Below are positions 25,841 through 34,041 of a stretch of DNA of 64,000 nucleotides, piece after piece. Position 1 is the stretch's first letter. Each line of letters opens with the position of its first letter. The translations under genes and the position numbers were made by a program. The notes under the pieces are model-generated. The model was not told the DNA's origin and ran no database searches. It worked only from the letters and a program-made list of their open reading frames with translations. Source of the DNA: HKCCE3408 sp039191215 (GTDB taxonomy: Bacteria > Pseudomonadota > Alphaproteobacteria > Rhodobacterales > Rhodobacteraceae); NCBI GenBank assembly GCA_039191215.1, contig JBCCXT010000009.1, forward strand, positions 23,092 to 87,091, in the 5' to 3' direction.

Positions 25841-28689
25841 AAGGGGATTTTTCACGCTGGCGCGCACCAAACGGCCTGCAGCAGGCCTATATGGGCGTGG
25901 TTATGCAACAGGGCCGGTTGCTCACCGACAGCGACTGGAACGAGACTCTGTCGATCCATGCTTTTCGCTCTGAGACGGCGCTTACTGATTTGGTCGGCCG
26001 CTCCGGCACATCCAAAGAAGAGCCTGGCTTTGAGATCAATCCTGGTGCTGGTGGATTTACCATCGGGGCGGGCCGCTTTTATGTCGATGGGCTTATGGTC
26101 GAGAATGCCGAAGCCGTCTCCTACGATGCCCAAAGCGGCGATGATCTCAGCTTCGATCCGTTCTTCGCCCCAGATCTGGGCCCCGGCGCGGAAGCGCTGA
26201 TCTTTTTGGAAGCCAGCAAGACCCATGTCACCGCCCAAGAAGATGCGCTCCTCTCCGACCCCGCACTTGGCGGTCCTGACACGTGCACCCGGATCAAGGC
26301 GCAATGGCGCGTGCGCGCCCTGCCGATCAACGTCACGGGTGATGCCCGGGATACCCTGATCGAGCGTGCTCGATGCGGGATTATGCCCGATGACGACGCG
26401 TTTCGTGCGACGACCGGCCGGATGCGCGCGGGCACAGCACCGGCAGCCGAATTGCCCGAGGATGCTGATTGTCTGATACCGCCGGAGGCGGGTTATTTGA
26501 GCCAGGAGAACCAGACATACCGCATCCAGATTGTGACGGGCGGCAGCCGGAGCGCCGCGCGATTTGTCTGGTCGCGCGAAAATGGCGCCGTTCAGGCCCT
26601 GCTTGAGCGCAACGCGGATGGCGAATTTGTTCTGCGCGGGGCGCAGGATTTGGAGCCGATGAACTTCGTCTCCGGCGGCTGGGTTGAGGTGTTTGACGAC
26701 CACAACACGGCTCTGGGCACCACCGGTCAGTTTTTGCGGCTGACCCTGACAGAAGGCGTCGCCAGCTTCACGCCCGGCGTCACCGGCATCGACCAGATGG
26801 TCAATCCGCGCGTTCGGCGCTGGGATACGCCGGCAAGTGGCCCGGCGCGCCTGCCGCTCACCACCACCGCCATGGACCTGGAGAATGGCGTTCAGGTGAG
26901 CTTCACCAGTGGGTTTTACCAAGAGGGCGACTTTTGGATCTTCGAGGCGCGCGCGGCCACCGGCACCGTCATCTGGCCGCAGCGGCGCGACGACGAGCCC
27001 GATGAGGCCGTCCTGCCCTTTGGCTGGGGCCGCCACTACGCACCGCTTGCCCTTGCTACCCGCGCAGGCGGTGGGATAGCGGGCGTCGAGGATATTCGTC
27101 CGCTGATCCCGAACCTCGTCTGCCTGGAAGCCGAAGATATCCGCTTTGATGACACTGTTTGCCAAATGGGTGCCGAGACTGTCCAAGAGGCGCTGGAGGT
27201 CCTGTGCCAGCGTTCAGGCGGCGAGGGCATCTGCACTTTTGTCGCCGGCTCGCGCGGTGAGCTCCTCTCGATCGTGCGCGCTTTGCAGCCGGGCCAGCAC
27301 GCGCGTATCTGCCTGCGCGGTGCACAATTCCCGCTCGACATCCCGCTTGAGTTCAATCGGCTTGGCCACATCACCCTGGAGGGAACCGGCCCGCAAAGCA
27401 TCGTTTCCGTCGCTGATGGTGAGGCGGCCTTCCTGTTTCGCGACTGTGCCTCGGTCCGCGTAACCGACATGTCGCTCAATGGCGGGCGGACCGGGACAGA
27501 GCCCCCCGGCCGGCGCGCCGGCCGGTTGGGGTCGATCACGGCCATCAATTGCGGCGATACATCGGTTGAGCGGGTGCGCCTGCGCTGTAAGGCTGGGCTG
27601 GATCGGGCGGCGGCCTGCATTTCAACCCGGGCCGGCAATCGGCGGGCTCAGGTGCTGGTGCGGGATTGTCATTTGACCGTGGGGCAGGCCCAGATCGGGG
27701 TGAACATCATTGAGGCCCGCCGGGCTGTGGTCGAAAACAACTTGCTGGTGCCCGAATTTGTCAGTCCTGGTCGCGTTTTAGACCGCATGATTGCCGATCC
27801 GGTCCTGGTTGGCCGCATTTCTCGTGGGCTTTTGTGGTTTGATGACAGCATACCGGGGAATGCGGGCAATGTGCTGGTCAACGGGCAGGAAGCCCCTCTC
27901 AGCAGCCTGCGCCCTCGTTTCGAGGCGTTGAGCTTTGATCTAAACAATCAGGCGCGACGGCTGCGCGGCTTTGCCTCCTTTGGCGTGGCACAAAATCTGC
28001 TGCGCGCGATTGAGGCAAACCGGGCCGAGGCGGTGGCAGATACGCGTGAGATGCGGGCCTATATCCGCAATGTGCTGGCGACCGCGATCCGCAATAATGG
28101 AAGGGCGCGTGTCGGCCAGTCGAACCAGCGGATCTTTCCCTTCGCAACGCTTGGCCTGCCCGATGCGGGCTATATGGCGCAAGGCATTGTCATCGCGGGC
28201 GCCGAGGTCGAAGAGGCGCTTGTGACAGGCAATCATATCGAACGGGCAAATGACGGTATTCGCATTGCAGCCAGCGGCAGGGAGGATCCCAACCCACCGG
28301 GCTGGCTTGACGGTCGGCGCCCGCGCAATATCGTCCGCCAAGCGCGCGTGCGGGAAAATGTCATCGAGCTCCAACCGGTCTCTGCCCTGTCCGTCGCCCA
28401 TGGGATATATCTCGGTCATGTGGACAATGTGACCGCCGGGCAGAACCGCATCACCGGTACGCAAAATTTCGAGCAATCTGAATTCCGGCCGCACTATGGC
28501 ATGCGTCAGTTTGGGTACCGGGGCCGCCTCCTTGTCTGGAGCGAAAACCATGCCGAGCAGATCTCCAATGGGTTTGCGGTCTTGCCGAGTATCAATCCGG
28601 ACACGGTCGGGACCTGGCGTCTGCGGGACAACAACGCATTCGACACCCGCAACCGAACCATCGTGGCGCAAGGTGTGGACGTGTTGTGA
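25837..28689 (+). CDS. DUF6519 beta-helix protein, last gene of the eCIS operon
   Basis: A 950-residue protein. The N-terminus MKGDFSRWRAPNGLQQAYMGVVMQQGRLLTDSDWNE is the DUF6519 signature found in many eCIS and tail-like loci. Residues about 480-680 and 790-900 are strand-rich with repeated short turns (HITLEGTGPQSIVSVADGEAAFLFRDCASVRVTDMSLNGG), fitting a parallel beta-helix. There is no signal peptide, as expected for a particle component released by lysis. A baseplate-attached spike or receptor-binding role is inferred from domain and position only. It is preceded by a good GGAGG site and followed by no recognisable terminator. Confidence 0.8.
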   Translation: MKGDFSRWRAPNGLQQAYMGVVMQQGRLLTDSDWNETLSIHAFRSETALTDLVGRSGTSKEEPGFEINPGAGGFTIGAGRFYVDGLMVENAEAVSYDAQSGDDLSFDPFFAPDLGPGAEALIFLEASKTHVTAQEDALLSDPALGGPDTCTRIKAQWRVRALPINVTGDARDTLIERARCGIMPDDDAFRATTGRMRAGTAPAAELPEDADCLIPPEAGYLSQENQTYRIQIVTGGSRSAARFVWSRENGAVQALLERNADGEFVLRGAQDLEPMNFVSGGWVEVFDDHNTALGTTGQFLRLTLTEGVASFTPGVTGIDQMVNPRVRRWDTPASGPARLPLTTTAMDLENGVQVSFTSGFYQEGDFWIFEARAATGTVIWPQRRDDEPDEAVLPFGWGRHYAPLALATRAGGGIAGVEDIRPLIPNLVCLEAEDIRFDDTVCQMGAETVQEALEVLCQRSGGEGICTFVAGSRGELLSIVRALQPGQHARICLRGAQFPLDIPLEFNRLGHITLEGTGPQSIVSVADGEAAFLFRDCASVRVTDMSLNGGRTGTEPPGRRAGRLGSITAINCGDTSVERVRLRCKAGLDRAAACISTRAGNRRAQVLVRDCHLTVGQAQIGVNIIEARRAVVENNLLVPEFVSPGRVLDRMIADPVLVGRISRGLLWFDDSIPGNAGNVLVNGQEAPLSSLRPRFEALSFDLNNQARRLRGFASFGVAQNLLRAIEANRAEAVADTREMRAYIRNVLATAIRNNGRARVGQSNQRIFPFATLGLPDAGYMAQGIVIAGAEVEEALVTGNHIERANDGIRIAASGREDPNPPGWLDGRRPRNIVRQARVRENVIELQPVSALSVAHGIYLGHVDNVTAGQNRITGTQNFEQSEFRPHYGMRQFGYRGRLLVWSENHAEQISNGFAVLPSINPDTVGTWRLRDNNAFDTRNRTIVAQGVDVL

Positions 28690-29184
28690 TCAAAATACAC
28701 CTGCCGATTGGCTAATTCTGTGAACGCAATTTTCCGGCAGCTGGTTGGCCTCTTGGCGTATGCGCCAGGAAGGATTTGTGATACAATATTCCTTGCCCGC
28801 GACGGTCGCCCGATCGTCTTCGGTATCCTTCGTTGGAGATACCAATGAATACAGCCGTTCGAATCGGTTCAAGGGCAAGGATGAGGCGCTACGGCGCCTC
28901 TACCCACGTTTGGGGCTCCCATTCTGGGGACTTTGAGCGTCGCGCCAACAAAGCGCAGCAGATTTGGCCGGCGCCCTGGAACCAAGGCCCGCCGAAAACG
29001 GGCGAAGTCCTTCCTAGCCCCAATTTCCGGTATTTTAGCTTCCGCCCACCGGCCGACAATGAATGTCAGGCGTCCCACTATCCTGGCCCCAATTGCAGTT
29101 TCGGATTGGTAGCGCCCTTTGGTTCGGCTTTGCGGTGACATCTCGACTTTGGCGTAGCAGGCCCCCGGGTCTATAAGGCTCGCC
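28690..29184. other. 495-bp gap between the eCIS operon and the GNAT gene
   Basis: No gene is supported. The few open frames are short, basic and unlike any family. A weak hairpin (TGGCG TATG CGCCA) sits around 28755 but lacks a T-run, so no intrinsic terminator for the eCIS operon could be assigned. Confidence 0.5.
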
Positions 29185-29934
29185 ATGTCAGCATTTCGAC
29201 TTGCAGCGCAGCCATCGCCCTCGTTACGGCGGCAATACTTGGCGTCGCTTCCAGAACCCCAGGAATGGTTCTTGGAAGAGTTGATCGGTCTTGGGCAAGT
29301 CTGGACGCTGGAGGATGGATCATACTGCGTCACCCACAAGAAGACCCTGGTTGAGTTTGTCAGCGCTGACCCGGCGCGTGGCGGAACGCGACTGCGCGAT
29401 TTTCACGACCAGCATGGGTTCTCGGCAGCGCTCGTGAAGTCATATGATCATGACTTGGTGCGATCCTTTAACCAGCTCGGATGGACGGCCGTTGTCGGAG
29501 GTCTTCTATTCAGGAAGCGACGAGCCCGCTACACGGCAGCCTTTGACGGAGCAAAGATACGGGCCGCCACCTCCGCCGATTTGCGCGCAATTTGGCAGAT
29601 CAACGACACGTTCTTTGACAGCCGAGAGGAGCTTGATGGCCTGCTTGGTTCAGCAAGCCTCTGGACCGTCACAATAGACGGGGGGGTTGCCGGTTGTGGC
29701 CTGACAAATCGTATCAACGCAGAAAGCGACGCGGTTGATGTCGGAATGATGGTCGCGCCAAGCTTTCGTCGAAGAGGATTGGGAACCCACATTGTCAGCG
29801 AATTGTGCGCCAAAGTGGAAAGCCAGGGTTTGCGCCCGGTATGCGGATGCGCGGCCGACAATATTGCGTCGCGGGCGACCTTGGAAAAGGCAGGATTTCT
29901 GTCAGAGCATCAACTCCTGAGGTTCACTCCCTAA
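29185..29934 (+). CDS. GNAT family N-acetyltransferase
   Basis: A 249-residue protein with a GNAT domain in its C-terminal half: IRAATSADLRAIWQINDTFF, then the acetyl-CoA loop VDVGMMVAPSFRRRGLGTHIVSELC (R-x-x-G-x-G type) and the closing NIASRATLEKAGFLSEHQLL. The N-terminal 120 residues (PQEWFLEELIGLGQVWTLEDGSYCV..) do not match a family I know and may recognise the substrate. It stands alone between the eCIS operon and an insertion-sequence relic. The substrate cannot be told. Confidence 0.85.
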   Translation: MSAFRLAAQPSPSLRRQYLASLPEPQEWFLEELIGLGQVWTLEDGSYCVTHKKTLVEFVSADPARGGTRLRDFHDQHGFSAALVKSYDHDLVRSFNQLGWTAVVGGLLFRKRRARYTAAFDGAKIRAATSADLRAIWQINDTFFDSREELDGLLGSASLWTVTIDGGVAGCGLTNRINAESDAVDVGMMVAPSFRRRGLGTHIVSELCAKVESQGLRPVCGCAADNIASRATLEKAGFLSEHQLLRFTP

Positions 29935-30206
29935 CTGTTCGGTCCCGGCGGCTCTGAAGTTCAGGTTTTGCAGATGTACGTGTAAGGTGTGAGACCGCTC
30001 AGGGTCTTCGGGCGATTTGTGAAGGTATCGGCATCGAGGACGTCGGCAATGTGGCTGCGGCGCTGATCGCGGCTGTTGTCGCGATGGCTTTTGACGGCTC
30101 CATCCTGGATCGTGTGGTTCTTCCATGCGACCTGGCCATCGGTCCGTGGATGGTTCGGTTTGGTCAGTCGGTGGTCAATCTCATTTGCGGTGCAGATCAT
30201 GTCGAC
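29934..30206 (-). pseudogene. IS481-type transposase relic (C-terminal part)
   Basis: On the minus strand the translation from about 30206 reads ICTANEIDHRLTKPNHP, then RTDGQVAWKNHTIQDGAVKSH and KTLSGLTPYTYICK. These are the C-terminal core-domain blocks of IS481-family transposases, where the family reads HRLTKPNHPWTNGQVERMNRTIK and LKTLxGLTPYEYICK. The catalytic-region Glu of GQVERMN is replaced (GQVAWKN), and the Trp codon expected after ICK(T/I) is a TGA stop. The N-terminal two thirds, including the other acidic residues, is absent. It is a dead fragment of an insertion sequence. Confidence 0.75.
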
Positions 30207-30419
30207 GCGCGTGGTCGCGGCGCTCCCACGACGAACCTGTCCCATCCTGCCTGCTTCCATGCCAGCGAAAAGATCACACCAGCAAACCGTGGGATCAAAC
30301 ACCTAGGCGCATAAAGCCGCTACATGTCGTTCCCGCAAGATCTCGTGCGCGCGGCGGCTTCTAAGACCCTCGACGAAGTTCGCAGGGAAAACGCAGCGCC
30401 AGCGATGCCTCGGGCTGAT
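30207..30419. other. Short gap between the IS relic and the caspase-like gene
   Basis: No gene is supported. An open plus-strand frame (about 30324-30575) overlaps the 3' end of the caspase-like gene and has no recognisable family. No terminal inverted repeats for the IS relic could be identified. Confidence 0.4.
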
Positions 30420-31619
30420 CTAGCGGGTGCCAATGTCGGCACAGCAAAGCTGCAATCTGTCGCCGCTCGGCGTCAGATATTCAAATCTACCGCTGGGCTC
30501 GCTGACCAACCCTGGCAAGAAATCAACCCGCCCGACATCAGCGCGCAGATAAGACGGCAATTGCGTCGGATTTGATGGCAGACCGCTTTCAGGCAGGTCC
30601 GAGCCTGCTTCGGCCAGAGCCGCGGCGAGTGCCTCCAACGTCATCGTCTGCGACGGATCCCGTGCCGCGAGGACGGAGCTCAGATGAACGGCCATCGGCC
30701 CAACCCATGGCGGGATCGGGTTGCCGTTCGATCCCGTGATCAAATCCTCAGGATCAGTCAGCCGCGAGGGCAGCGGTAAGACCGGGGCACCAACGCCGAA
30801 CGGCGCTGCCTGAAACGCCACACCCACATCGAGTGTGGCGCGAAAATATTGCTCTGTGAGACTGTCGAGGAACCGGCTCGTTCGAGCTTGATCGGTGGCC
30901 ACCCCAAATGCGCAATTATCGAGCAGGAGCAGGAATGGTACCGGCGCGTTATCGACCGGTCTGGCCCCAAGCTGCGCGCGGCTTTCTGCAAGTCGCCGCT
31001 CGCGTGCCGCCAAATTCCGCCCATGTTCTATGATACCAATCAGGCCAGCGCGGTCCGAGAATAGGTCAGCTTCGAGCATTGGGTCGAGTTCTTGAAAGAA
31101 AGGGTCGAGCCGAAAATTCATCAGGGTCGCAAGCAGATCGACGCTCCAGATTGCCCGGCGCGCCAGGCGCAGGGCATGGCCTTGTGATATCTCCGGCTCC
31201 GGGATGTGCAGATCGTCGGTCAGCAGATATGTCTGGCGACCCGGCGCGTCACCAACGCCATGCGACATCGCATAGACGACGATCCGGGGAGCCAAGGCAC
31301 CGTCCGCCCGGATCCGAGCCTTGAGCTGTGTGAGCGCTGAACGCACATCCTCGCGGGTCACGTAACCGTCCTCTCCCGGCCGACTGACCAGCACATAGCC
31401 AAAGCGTGCGCCCGCGCCGATCAGCGCCCGCGCGACTACCTCCGCCGAACTGGCGGACGCCTGCAACGGCACCGAACCGCTTTCCTCAAAATTGCCGATA
31501 CCGATGGTCAGGAAGTAAAGGTCTGGCGGCCCCTGACGTGGTGCGGGCGATTGCGCGTTCAATCCCGAGGCCATGAGCACCAGCAAAAGCCATAGCCGCA
31601 CCGTCACTCGAAACCGCAT
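30420..31619 (-). CDS. Exported caspase-like (peptidase C14 fold) protein
   Basis: A 399-residue protein started at the ATG at 31619, which gives the signal peptide MRFRVTVRLWLLLVLMASGLNA ahead of QSPA; a start 23 codons upstream would mask this signal. The caspase-type core is visible: PDLYFLTIGIGNF (first strand), ASASSAEVVARAL, a TREDVRSALTQL helix, then IVVYAMSHGVGD with His120 and FLLLLDNCAFG with Cys236. These correspond to the His-Gly and D-x-C-x-x-G dyad motifs of caspases and metacaspases. Both residues are present, so it may be active. It is the last gene of a three-gene operon and overlaps its upstream neighbour by 16 bp. Target unknown. Confidence 0.78.
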   Translation of the reverse strand: MRFRVTVRLWLLLVLMASGLNAQSPAPRQGPPDLYFLTIGIGNFEESGSVPLQASASSAEVVARALIGAGARFGYVLVSRPGEDGYVTREDVRSALTQLKARIRADGALAPRIVVYAMSHGVGDAPGRQTYLLTDDLHIPEPEISQGHALRLARRAIWSVDLLATLMNFRLDPFFQELDPMLEADLFSDRAGLIGIIEHGRNLAARERRLAESRAQLGARPVDNAPVPFLLLLDNCAFGVATDQARTSRFLDSLTEQYFRATLDVGVAFQAAPFGVGAPVLPLPSRLTDPEDLITGSNGNPIPPWVGPMAVHLSSVLAARDPSQTMTLEALAAALAEAGSDLPESGLPSNPTQLPSYLRADVGRVDFLPGLVSEPSGRFEYLTPSGDRLQLCCADIGTR

Positions 31620-32140
31620 GTCCGATCCTCCCAAGGGTTGGAGAGTATTGGCAGGAAAGTCGCTCGTTGCGCCCAGGCCTTTATCCATTCCGCATATTGC
31701 GCGCTGTCTTCGTCAAAGGCACGCCGCCATGCGGCCATATCGACAATTCGCTCATCGCGCAGGCGCGTTCGGTTCACGAGCCTTTCGAGACAAACACGAA
31801 GGTTGTCCGGCAGCCTGCCGCGCAATAAAAAAAGGTCTTCGTCCAATTCTTCTTCAAAGCGCTGCTGCACGTGGTCGGGCAAATCGACCTGCGGGTCGCT
31901 GCGGTCGCGCGCCAGCACGGCTGCCCGGTTAAGCGCGATCGCAGTCTCTTGGCGCAACTCTGCCACCTCCGCTGCCCGTTGCAGCATAAACCCCACGATC
32001 AGCGCCCCGATCGTGCCTGCCACCACTGCGTTGAACACAAGCCGGACCAGTGCGAGAAGAAACTGGCGGATCATGGCTGGCTGAACATCAGCATTATCAG
32101 CCCTTTGAACTGGATCATGATCTTGTGGATCACTCGGCAT
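31604..32140 (-). CDS. Single-pass inner-membrane protein of the caspase-like operon
   Basis: A 178-residue protein with one long hydrophobic helix around residues 27-52 (LVRLVFNAVVAGTIGALIVGFML) followed by a helical, charged C-terminal region (AAEVAELRQETAIALNRAAVLARDRS). I do not recognise a family. The ATG at 32140 is preferred because it overlaps the preceding stop by 11 bp; a start 36 bp upstream is also in frame. The stop overlaps the caspase-like start. Its membrane anchoring and tight coupling suggest it positions or regulates the exported protease-like partner. Confidence 0.7.
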   Translation of the reverse strand: MPSDPQDHDPVQRADNADVQPAMIRQFLLALVRLVFNAVVAGTIGALIVGFMLQRAAEVAELRQETAIALNRAAVLARDRSDPQVDLPDHVQQRFEEELDEDLFLLRGRLPDNLRVCLERLVNRTRLRDERIVDMAAWRRAFDEDSAQYAEWIKAWAQRATFLPILSNPWEDRTCGFE

Positions 32141-32627
32141 CGCGGGCGTCTCCGTTAACCGGCGGTTGCGGCACAAAGCGGAAATAGCGCGGATAATCTT
32201 GGTTGTCGCAGGTTGTGGCCAAGATGAGCTCTGGGCTGGTCTCGATCACTGCAAAATCGCACGAGCTCCCCTCCTCGGTGTCCGATATCCGCAGCCTTTC
32301 GACGCCAAGCCGCTCGATCACAACGGTTTCCCAACTCAATCGGCGCGCGCCCGAGGCGATGGCCTCAGGGCAATCCGGTACCGCTTCGCCAATGTCTGCA
32401 AAAACAATCTCGCCCGAGGGGTCGAAGGACAGATCGGCCAGCATGCAGGGGAGCGCGATTGCGCCGCCCAAATCCAACCCGCCGCCCGGCTGATGTAGCC
32501 AGATCGCAGTTGCCTCGTCGCCATCTTCCCCATGGATTAGAATATCGCGAAGAGCGTCGCTTTGAGCAAAGCCAGGGCCGCCGCTAAGCGACACACATAA
32601 TACCAAAAAAAATCGCCGCATGTTCAT
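32130..32627 (-). CDS. Exported protein of unknown function, first gene of the caspase-like operon
   Basis: A 165-residue protein with a clear Sec signal peptide (RRFFLVLCVSLSGGPGFAQS, cleavage near FAQ|S). The mature part has four cysteines (PCML, PDCP, SSCDF, TTCDN) that could form two disulphides, and ends in a short proline-rich tail. No family is recognised. The gene is translationally coupled to the membrane protein gene downstream (11-bp overlap). Confidence 0.7.
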   Translation of the reverse strand: MNMRRFFLVLCVSLSGGPGFAQSDALRDILIHGEDGDEATAIWLHQPGGGLDLGGAIALPCMLADLSFDPSGEIVFADIGEAVPDCPEAIASGARRLSWETVVIERLGVERLRISDTEEGSSCDFAVIETSPELILATTCDNQDYPRYFRFVPQPPVNGDARDAE

Positions 32628-32949
32628 TGTTCCAAATCAATTCACCCATCATAGAGCCACGCTGTGATGGTTCGTGCAATCCCAAGGTCGTGAACTCGGC
32701 CTCGCGTGATCGTTCGGCACGCCGCCGATGGATTGCCGCGATTTCCTGGGCTCTATTTGCCGGGTTACGTTGAAGGCGCAGCGGGACAAGTCCGATTAGC
32801 CCCAGCCGTGCCGGTCGATATAGGCCAGCAAAGGTTGGGACGAAATCTGCAAGGATCAGGGGGCTTTGCCAGCGGCATTCACAGGCGCGCCCGCGTCGGC
32901 GCGCTGGACACTTTCAGAGAGGCTTATCACGGAAATGCGTGTGGCACGA
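32628..32949. other. 322-bp gap before the lysine-catabolism genes
   Basis: No gene is supported. A plus-strand frame around 32870-32950 reads DTFREAYHGNACGT, faintly like the 'AYHG' block of class III aminotransferases, but the match is too short to call a pseudogene. Confidence 0.4.
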
Positions 32950-34029
32950 TCAGCATCCTGTGGTGCGCGATTGCGTGTCAAAGAGCGCGCCCGTGCGGGT
33001 TTCGAAATAGGCATCGCGCGAGATATCCTCCTGCCGCAGGAACCCCGATTGCGGCAGTGTCCCGGCCCGAACCATTTCGATCACGGCGACGACGGAGGCG
33101 GCCGTTGTCCAGGCAATCGCGGTGCGGGGTTTGCCAGCAAGATACTGTGGGCGGTAGCTGCGTACGAATTCTCGCCGCTGCAGCCGGTCGGCCTGCATCC
33201 CTTCGGCGGCAACATGGACATAGACCACGTCATCGGCGACCGGCGGTTTGGCGTTGACCAGGATATCGCCCGCCTCGTTGCGCCGATCACGCATCAAAAG
33301 CTCATGGAAGAAGAAGTTCATTTGCGCGGCGTGACCGGGGTAGCGCATTGTTTTGTAATCGATGTTCTCAACCCGGCCGAGATAGGTCTCGCACATGGTG
33401 CCCAGCCCGCCCGAGGTCGTGAAGGCCTCCAACCGGACCCCGTCTATATAGATGTCCTCCAGCCACTCCATGGCTGAGACCCATTTGATCTGGCCGTTTT
33501 CAATCACCTCGCAATCGTTGAGGTATTCGTTCACCACGCCCTCGGGCGACCAGTTGAACGCGTAGCCCATCAGCCCAGTCGGGTTTTGCGGTAGCGCACC
33601 GACTCGCATCTTGCAAGATCGGCAGCGGTCGAGAGAGGCGATCAGATCCGCGCCGATGATCCCGACAAAGCCCGGCGCCAGGCCGCATTGCGGCGCCATC
33701 AGCCCCTTGGCGGTCTTGCTGAGCCCGATGATGGCCTTGGTCGTGGGCACATCCTCGGTAAGGTCGAAATAGTGTATTCCGGCCGCGTGCGCGGCCCGGG
33801 CCAGGGCCGTGTTGAGCGCAAATGGCAGGCAGGACAGTACCGCGTCCTGGGCCTCAAAAAGCGCGCGCACCGCGCCTGCCTGGGACAGATCGAGAGCTTC
33901 AATCGGGTATCCCACCGCACCAGGTGGGGGCCGCATATCAACGCCGGTGACGTCAAAGCCCTGCTCCATCAGCAGATCAGCGGCGAGCGCGCCGACCTTG
34001 CCAAGCCCGAGGACGGCAATCTTTTCCAT
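32950..34029 (-). CDS. Saccharopine dehydrogenase-family enzyme (saccharopine or lysine 6-dehydrogenase)
   Basis: A 359-residue NAD(P)-dependent oxidoreductase. The N-terminus IAVLGLGKVGALAADLL is the Rossmann GxGxxG loop; VLSCLPFALNTALARAAHAAGIHYFDLTED and the GLAPGFVGIIGADL block are typical of the saccharopine dehydrogenase family. The length is closer to lysine 6-dehydrogenases than to the longer saccharopine dehydrogenases, so it may convert lysine directly to aminoadipate semialdehyde. The next gene (12 bp away, same strand) encodes the enzyme for the following step, supporting a lysine role. Substrate not settled by sequence. Confidence 0.82.
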   Translation of the reverse strand: MEKIAVLGLGKVGALAADLLMEQGFDVTGVDMRPPPGAVGYPIEALDLSQAGAVRALFEAQDAVLSCLPFALNTALARAAHAAGIHYFDLTEDVPTTKAIIGLSKTAKGLMAPQCGLAPGFVGIIGADLIASLDRCRSCKMRVGALPQNPTGLMGYAFNWSPEGVVNEYLNDCEVIENGQIKWVSAMEWLEDIYIDGVRLEAFTTSGGLGTMCETYLGRVENIDYKTMRYPGHAAQMNFFFHELLMRDRRNEAGDILVNAKPPVADDVVYVHVAAEGMQADRLQRREFVRSYRPQYLAGKPRTAIAWTTAASVVAVIEMVRAGTLPQSGFLRQEDISRDAYFETRTGALFDTQSRTTGC

Positions 34030-34041
34030 GGCATGCTCCCT

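Noticed and set aside
3041..28689. Prophage or T6SS interpretation of the tail gene cluster
   Set aside because: No capsid, portal, terminase, lysis or integrase genes, and no TssJ/L/M membrane complex; AAA+ ATPase, DUF4255 and DUF4157 point to eCIS.
3041..28689. Gene transfer agent
   Set aside because: Common in Rhodobacterales, but GTAs have head and terminase genes and a non-contractile tail; a contractile sheath is present here.
28700..28770. Intrinsic terminator after the eCIS operon
   Set aside because: Only weak 5-6 bp stems without a following T-run.
32860..32960. Remnant of a class III aminotransferase (AYHGN-like string)
   Set aside because: The match is only about ten residues in one frame; chance cannot be excluded.
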